Source: Phyto melanocephala (lineage: Eukaryota > Arthropoda > Insecta > Diptera > Rhinophoridae). From it: DNA of 64,000 nucleotides. Position numbers and translations under genes: made by a program. Below are positions 59,151 to 64,000 of the stretch, piece after piece. Position 1 is the first letter of the stretch; the number at the start of each line of letters is the position of its first letter. The DNA lies in assembly GCA_941918925.1 (NCBI GenBank), contig OW799235.1:111293076-111357075 (forward strand). Reading direction: 5' to 3'. The notes under the pieces were generated by a model, which searched no databases, was not told the origin of the DNA, and was given only the letters and a program-made list of their open reading frames with translations.

Positions 59151-59600
59151 TAGTGAAGGTTTAAGATAAAAGGTCCGCCAAATAACTTTTTTTTTAAATG
59201 CCAAAAAAAAATGTGTAGCTTCGGCTGTGTGGCACGTAGCGCCGTCCTGTTGAAACAAATTTTGCTAATATCCTCCTCTTCAATTTTTGTAAGCAAAAAT
59301 TCGTTCAACATGCCCGATAACGGCCACTCCTTGCTCATTTTCGAAGAAAAATGGCCCAATTATGCCTCTGGACCAAAACCCGCACCAAACAGTGACTCGT
59401 TTTGGATGTATCGGTGAAAATTTTGCTTGTTTACATACCCGCCAAGATCAAAATGAGCTTCATCTGAAAAGATGATTTTTTTGGCAAAATCGGCATCTTC
59501 TATACGTTGATCGCAGGCCCACTTTCCCAGCGTTGTTCAAGCGTATACACAACCATATTCGTTAAGCGGAAGGATAAAACTAATTATCTGTTCGTCAAGT
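59150..59600 (-). pseudogene. mariner-like transposase fragment
   Basis: The - strand encodes MLNEFLLTKIEEEDI near 59310-59265 and, after a frameshift, LFQQDGATCHTAEAT near 59263-59218, the second catalytic Asp block. Upstream on the - strand is LFGAGFGPEA with a stop. It is a relative of the fragment at 2947-3335. Confidence 0.7.
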
Positions 59601-61127
59601 TCGTCAAGTAAAATTTTGCACCTCACTGTCATTAATTTAATTCGAAAAAGTTTTATTAGACCAGCTAGTAGAAACTTTGTTAATACTGTTTATAATCAGA
59701 TCAGATAAGAAAGCTGTAAAGTACAATTTTGTAAATTTTTATAAATCGCTTTTTTTTTAATCTTTAAATTTTAAATTTCTACTTACATACATATGTACGT
59801 ACATTGACTTAACAAAGTGGACTAATACCTTTTTTGTGCTAAAGACCATTATGTTATTTAAAGCTGAATGGACCTATGTATTTCGAACATATTTTTTTCC
59901 GGATAAATTTTTTTTTATATGTAGTTTGACGTCTTTGTTTTTAAGAAAGAGAAATTACTTTTTTCGAACACCTCTGAACTTCAATCGATTTACTTAAATT
60001 TTTTTTCATATGTTACATGTGTTCACATTAGGCATATATATGGCGAAATAGACGTAACCATTAGAATTCATAGAATTCATCCCCTAAAAAATAAATGTTT
60101 ATTTAATTACAAATTTTCTTAATCTACTTCAATTTCAGTATCAATCTTTTTATATATTTTAATAATATTCGAACAAATTTACGAAAACTTTTTATTAAAA
60201 ATATATTCTCTGGATAAAATTTTTCCCAAACATATGGGTGAATTCATCTTAAACAATTTGTTATTCTCTAAAAAAAATTGTTCTTGATTTGATTGCGATA
60301 ACGTTAAGCTCAAATCGGTAAATACAATTAATCAATTAAAAGCTGTCACAGTGTTAAACAACTAAATAAATTTCAAAAATCTTAATTTTGTTAAAATGAA
60401 CTCTAAATCTTATTTTGCTTCAAAAATAAATCTTCATTCTGTCATTGCTGAAATTGCACACTAGCCAATATTACTGCAATAATGAAAAATGGAAGTGACA
60501 TGCCTACTTTAACTCCCTGTTTCCTTATAAGGGTTTTCTTGAAATTCAAAATTTTTGCAAGATTGTAAAACTGTTTTGTTTTTATTTTTAAGTTGAATTC
60601 TTTAGCAGAAAATCTTTGGCATACTTTTTTAGCTAACAGTTCTCATACAAGGCATACTGCTTATAAAATTTAGAACACATAAAATCACCAACGAATCAAC
60701 GAAATTCAATACAATAAAAAAATTTTATAAAGTAGGAAATACCATGGTGTAACAACATAACGTAATAGCGTAAAGAAGAGAATTTTTTGTCCCTCTTTTT
60801 TTATAATTTGAGTTTGGCACTGAAATCTATTGTTTATATATGAAGTTTGACAAACATTATCACACAAAAAAATAATCAGCTGGGCTGCCACCGCCACCTG
60901 TATAAGTGTTCCCGGGGAAATACGAAACACCAGCATATAGCACTCCCTTATAAGAGAAGAATATATGATAACGAAATACATAAACAACATTACAAATTTT
61001 TTTTTATAAATTTAATTTCTTTCACAAAAAATATTGGTGTTTGCAAACAAGAGTAATTTGTTTAAATCTCAGTTCAGTTGGTCAGTACGTTGCTTACGAT
61101 ATTAATTGTAAATAAAGCCAAAAGTTT
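59601..61127. other. AT-rich intergenic DNA
   Basis: No gene or element is recognised. The region adjoins the 3' end of the - strand gene at 61128 and may contain its 3' UTR. Confidence 0.4.
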
Positions 61128-61435
61128 TCAAAGAATTAAATTAATAATTTTTATTATGATATTCTCTAAGTGCTCGCCATGACTTAGATGATATTCTTCT
61201 GTCCGATGGTCCATATTTTCAATGACAATATTGATGTTCAATTGTTGGACACGATGACTAGGCTGTCTGCCATACTGCTGCGAACAATAGCAATGTTTCT
61301 GCAGAACGAACTGGACGAGCATAAACAAGTCCTTTCCTACAGAATCGGCTGGCAGCAATTTGGGCCGAAATTCAGGAAGTGTAGGAAACCAATTCGAATT
61401 TTCGTAAAAGGCTTCACGGTTGAATTTGTCAAACA
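61128..61435 (-). CDS. terminal exon of an unidentified gene
   Basis: After the acceptor 'tttctttgtttcag' the frame runs 102 codons to TGA: (x)FDKFNREAFYENSNWFPTLP, then EFRPKLLPADSVGKDLFMLV, QFVLQKHCYCSQQYGRQPSH, RVQQLNINIVIENMDHRTEE and an Ile-rich end. Aromatic, Pro and Cys content with GC-rich codons marks it as coding. The first codon is split (xTG), so upstream exons exist, probably beyond the right edge, as none was found to 64000. I do not recognise the family. The Ile/Leu end may be retained intron if a donor was missed, but no GT donor of quality was seen. Confidence 0.6.
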
Positions 61436-61440
61436 CTGAA

Positions 61441-62555
61441 ACAAAGAAACGTCAAAATAAATTGGATAAAAAAATTAGTTAAAGGTGAGAATCACAATTA
61501 ACATAGTGTATTATGGTTGGACCATCCTTTATGAAAAAGAATTTTTAAACATGCCTTATTCAACAAAATCTACGTACATACATGTCGTTTTCTGATACGT
61601 ATATCAACAACTTACACAGCTATAACCCTTTAAATCTATTTAACATTTGTTAAGTATTTGTAATGCCTTTTCGATAAATGTATGCACAACAATACAACTT
61701 TAAATAAATTCTTTGTTGGTCTAATTGATCTCTGTTTCATCTCAAATAAAAATCTACCTTTTTTGCTTATTAGGGCTGGCTTCTTTAAACTCACAAACAA
61801 AAATATTCAAGTCACGCACTATAAATTAAGGTAAGCTGCTCTACTTTAATTTTCTTTTTGTGTATTTGTCTACATAAAAGTCATTTTAGTACTAGATTTA
61901 ACACCATTTTTTGGGTGACTACGCATTCTCTAACAGAAATGAGTATAAAATCTGTTTTTGTCATAAATAATATCCCTAGAAAATAGAACAATCATCTTAA
62001 TTAACCCAAACACAAACATACTCTTACTGGCAAGTAATACAAGTTTTAGTATTTATTATTCTCTGACTCTTATCGTAAATATTTTATGCAATAAGAAAAA
62101 TAAAAAAAATGAATATGTCCATCAGAATAAACAAAATGTTGTAATAGTACGACACAGAAGGTTGACAAAAATCTTTTGTAATGTAGAACAGACTTACTCA
62201 TAAAGGGACTTACTCGTAAAAATACAATTGACTTTATTAAGATAAAAAAAACAGGATTTGTAATTATTTATAGACAGAAAAAGTTATTAGGAAAAATTTA
62301 TAAGAACCAATTTATCCAAAATTTCGTTGATTCCAGCAGTTACTAGCACAAGAAATATGCGAGGATTGCCTATATATATATTTCGGGATTGGGAAAACAC
62401 AATCTGGCAACTGACCATCCTATAGTAAAACCTAACTTTTTTGACAATATGCGTACTCAGAACGTTTTCACATACGAACCATTTTTGTGTTGTTTACAGT
62501 AACTTGCAAAATTCATGCTTGCCAAAAAAAGTAATTTAATGCTGAATATTTTTAT
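61441..62555. other. probable intron of the unidentified - strand gene
   Basis: AT-rich; no exon-like frame or repeat is recognised. Confidence 0.35.
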
Positions 62556-62559
62556 GCGA

Positions 62560-63075
62560 TTATTTTATATAACTTTCGACGCGGATTAAATCAAAGACAT
62601 TGCATCGATGAACTTAATTCGTTTTTAAGCGATTAAGCACCATTATGGACCAGTCTTATAGTTGATTAACTAATCTCAATGATGATTAACTGATTTCAAT
62701 CGCAGCCGTATTCTGCTTAACGAAGAATTTCGTGAAGGTCATCCAAAATCGATCGTTGCTCCGCAAAATATCGATGCTGTGCATGAAATGATACCGCAAG
62801 ATTATCATGTAATTTATTGTGACATTGAGGCAATTTTAATTATTATTACAACCAGTTTACATTCAATATTGAATAAATATTTGGCTGTAAAAAAGATTTG
62901 TTAGCATTTGAAACAACATAATTTGGCAATTGCTCAAAAAAGGCACGTTTAAAGTGTTAGCAAGAAATATTAAAAAAATTGTAAGACATTCTGAGAAGAG
63001 ACGAAATGTGATTTTATGCGTATGAGCCCGAAAGTAAGCAGAAGTTGACCGTAATAGTCTTACAAACGACATTTA
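62560..63075 (+). pseudogene. mariner transposase N-terminal half, inactive
   Basis: In order the + strand reads FRRGLNQ-like then CIDELNSFLSD near 62601, LNEEFREGHPKSIVAPQNID near 62716, DIEA near 62822, LNKYLAVKKIC near 62870, and DEM*FYAYEPESKQKLTV near 63000. The last is the first catalytic Asp block, with a stop in place of the usual Trp. The copy is truncated right after this block. It is a different mariner lineage from the other relics, nearest to those with the REIEA-LGIS-TS motif. Confidence 0.75.
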
Positions 63076-63099
63076 ACATTTACAAAAAATTAATTTTTT

Positions 63100-63360
63100 G
63101 AGGTACCTCAATCGCATGTTTTTTTAAAAAAAATTTTAAAAATTTTTTAAATATTTTTTTAATTTTTTTTAAATTTTTTTTTGTAATTTTTTTTTTGTAA
63201 TTTTTTTTTTGTAATTTTTTTTTTATTTTTAAAATATTTTTTTTTTGTAATTTTTTTTTTTTTTTTTTAATGTTTTTTACATCTACGTATTTTATTTGAG
63301 ATGAATGGTGATACAAACAATTGTTATTGTATGACTACACTTTGTGAAGGGTATATAAGA
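63100..63360. repeat. T-rich low-complexity block and mini-me terminus
   Basis: Runs of T broken by 'ttgtaa' repeats (63100-63270) lead into 'gagatgaatggtgatacaaa' and 'actttgtgaagggtatataa', the terminus also seen at 53580-53635. The same pairing of a low-complexity block with this terminus occurs at 14560-14935. Confidence 0.7.
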
Positions 63361-64000
63361 ATATATACTGTTACTTGTTCTTTAATTATATATTAAAAGT
63401 ATGATATTAAAAAACATATCTAATTTAAAAATTTACTTTTCAAAAAATTTCAAAAAAAAATTTTTTTCTTTAAATATTTACATCCAGCAATGCCATCCAA
63501 AATTCTTCAGTAGGATTTGCAATATTATTTTGCATTAATGCTAAGTTTTAATAATCCCATGTGAATTTCATCGAATGAGTCTCGTTAAAAATTTATTGAC
63601 AAAAACAAAGCAACATTCAATATAAGCGACATAGCACCTGAAGTTAGAGGGAAGGATTGGTAATTGGATCATTAGGGAGATTGTTTATAAATTACCAGCG
63701 GTACATTATGCCACTTGACTATTGACGTAGCTGGTAATTTTTTTTTTATGGTTGCTAAAGCTTAAATAAAGTAAAGTAAATATGTTAAAATTCTTGAGGT
63801 GGAGAAAAACAATTCTGGGGTGGGGTATTGCATCTATAAGAATGGGCTTATCTCGCCAATGCACTTGAAACTAGTTGAATTTTTTTATTCAAGGATAATG
63901 TGGAATGAAAACAACCATTACAACCATGGGTTCAATTCTCGTTTTATGATATTTTGAAGTGATTATTTATCAATTTAACTCACAACACTAGTTGTAATTC
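63361..64000. other. AT-rich DNA to the window edge
   Basis: Nothing assignable. A B-box-like 'gggttcaattctcg' lies at about 63929. Confidence 0.4.

Noticed and set aside
61188..61439. 83-codon + strand frame
   Set aside because: Antisense to the better-supported - strand terminal exon, which starts right after a good acceptor.
63080..63316. Poly-Lys - strand open frame
   Set aside because: Pure by-product of the T-rich low-complexity block.

Overview
The window comes from a higher fly (Diptera, Brachycera; probably a calyptrate such as a muscid, calliphorid or sarcophagid). The reasons are insect gene content, very AT-rich intron and intergenic DNA, splice sites of fly type, and dozens of copies of the dipteran mini-me/DINE-1-like (Helentron-type) repeat, with its GACGGACAGACGG stretch, a TA-rich box reading 'tatatactttatggggtc', and a 'cggccgtgccgaatctt' terminus. 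Four protein-coding genes are visible, all split by introns. Coding DNA is only a few per cent of the 64 kb.

Layout. (1) About 4.0-10.5 kb, + strand: the last two coding exons of Multiplexin (Mp, collagen XV/XVIII), encoding the C-terminal half of the endostatin domain and a short tail, separated by a 6.1-kb intron. That intron holds two inverted Harbinger-type MITEs and a possible small nested secreted-peptide gene. (2) 10.5-27.5 kb: Mp 3' UTR, then repeat-filled intergenic DNA with a head-to-head foldback element, a tRNA-derived SINE and two TIR elements. (3) 27.5-46.7 kb, - strand: a complete four-exon Ras-like GTPase of the RASD/Dexras-Rhes group (453 aa, CaaX box CVIM), probably the orthologue of Drosophila CG8641, which I recall lying beside Mp. 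Its introns are 5.6 kb, 12.1 kb and 57 bp; the 57-bp one appears to use a GC donor. The large introns hold a Helitron with helicase remnants, a near-perfect hairpin with 291-bp arms, several MITEs, a SINE and mariner relics. (4) 51.9-58.2 kb, + strand: a complete three-exon invertebrate-type lysozyme (destabilase family, 292 aa) with an N-terminal membrane anchor. The known catalytic Asp, and probably the Glu, are missing. (5) 61.1-61.4 kb, - strand: the apparent terminal exon of a gene I could not identify. The last 2.5 kb hold a mariner relic and a mini-me tail.

The genes do not form a pathway: an extracellular-matrix collagen, a small GTPase and a lysozyme-like membrane protein are simply neighbours. 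Most of the structure worth a second look lies in the non-coding DNA: nested transposons with readable insertion sites, at least four families of short TIR elements, and several inverted duplications able to form long double-stranded RNA inside pre-mRNAs. No canonical tRNA, rRNA, CRISPR or bacterial-type feature was seen.
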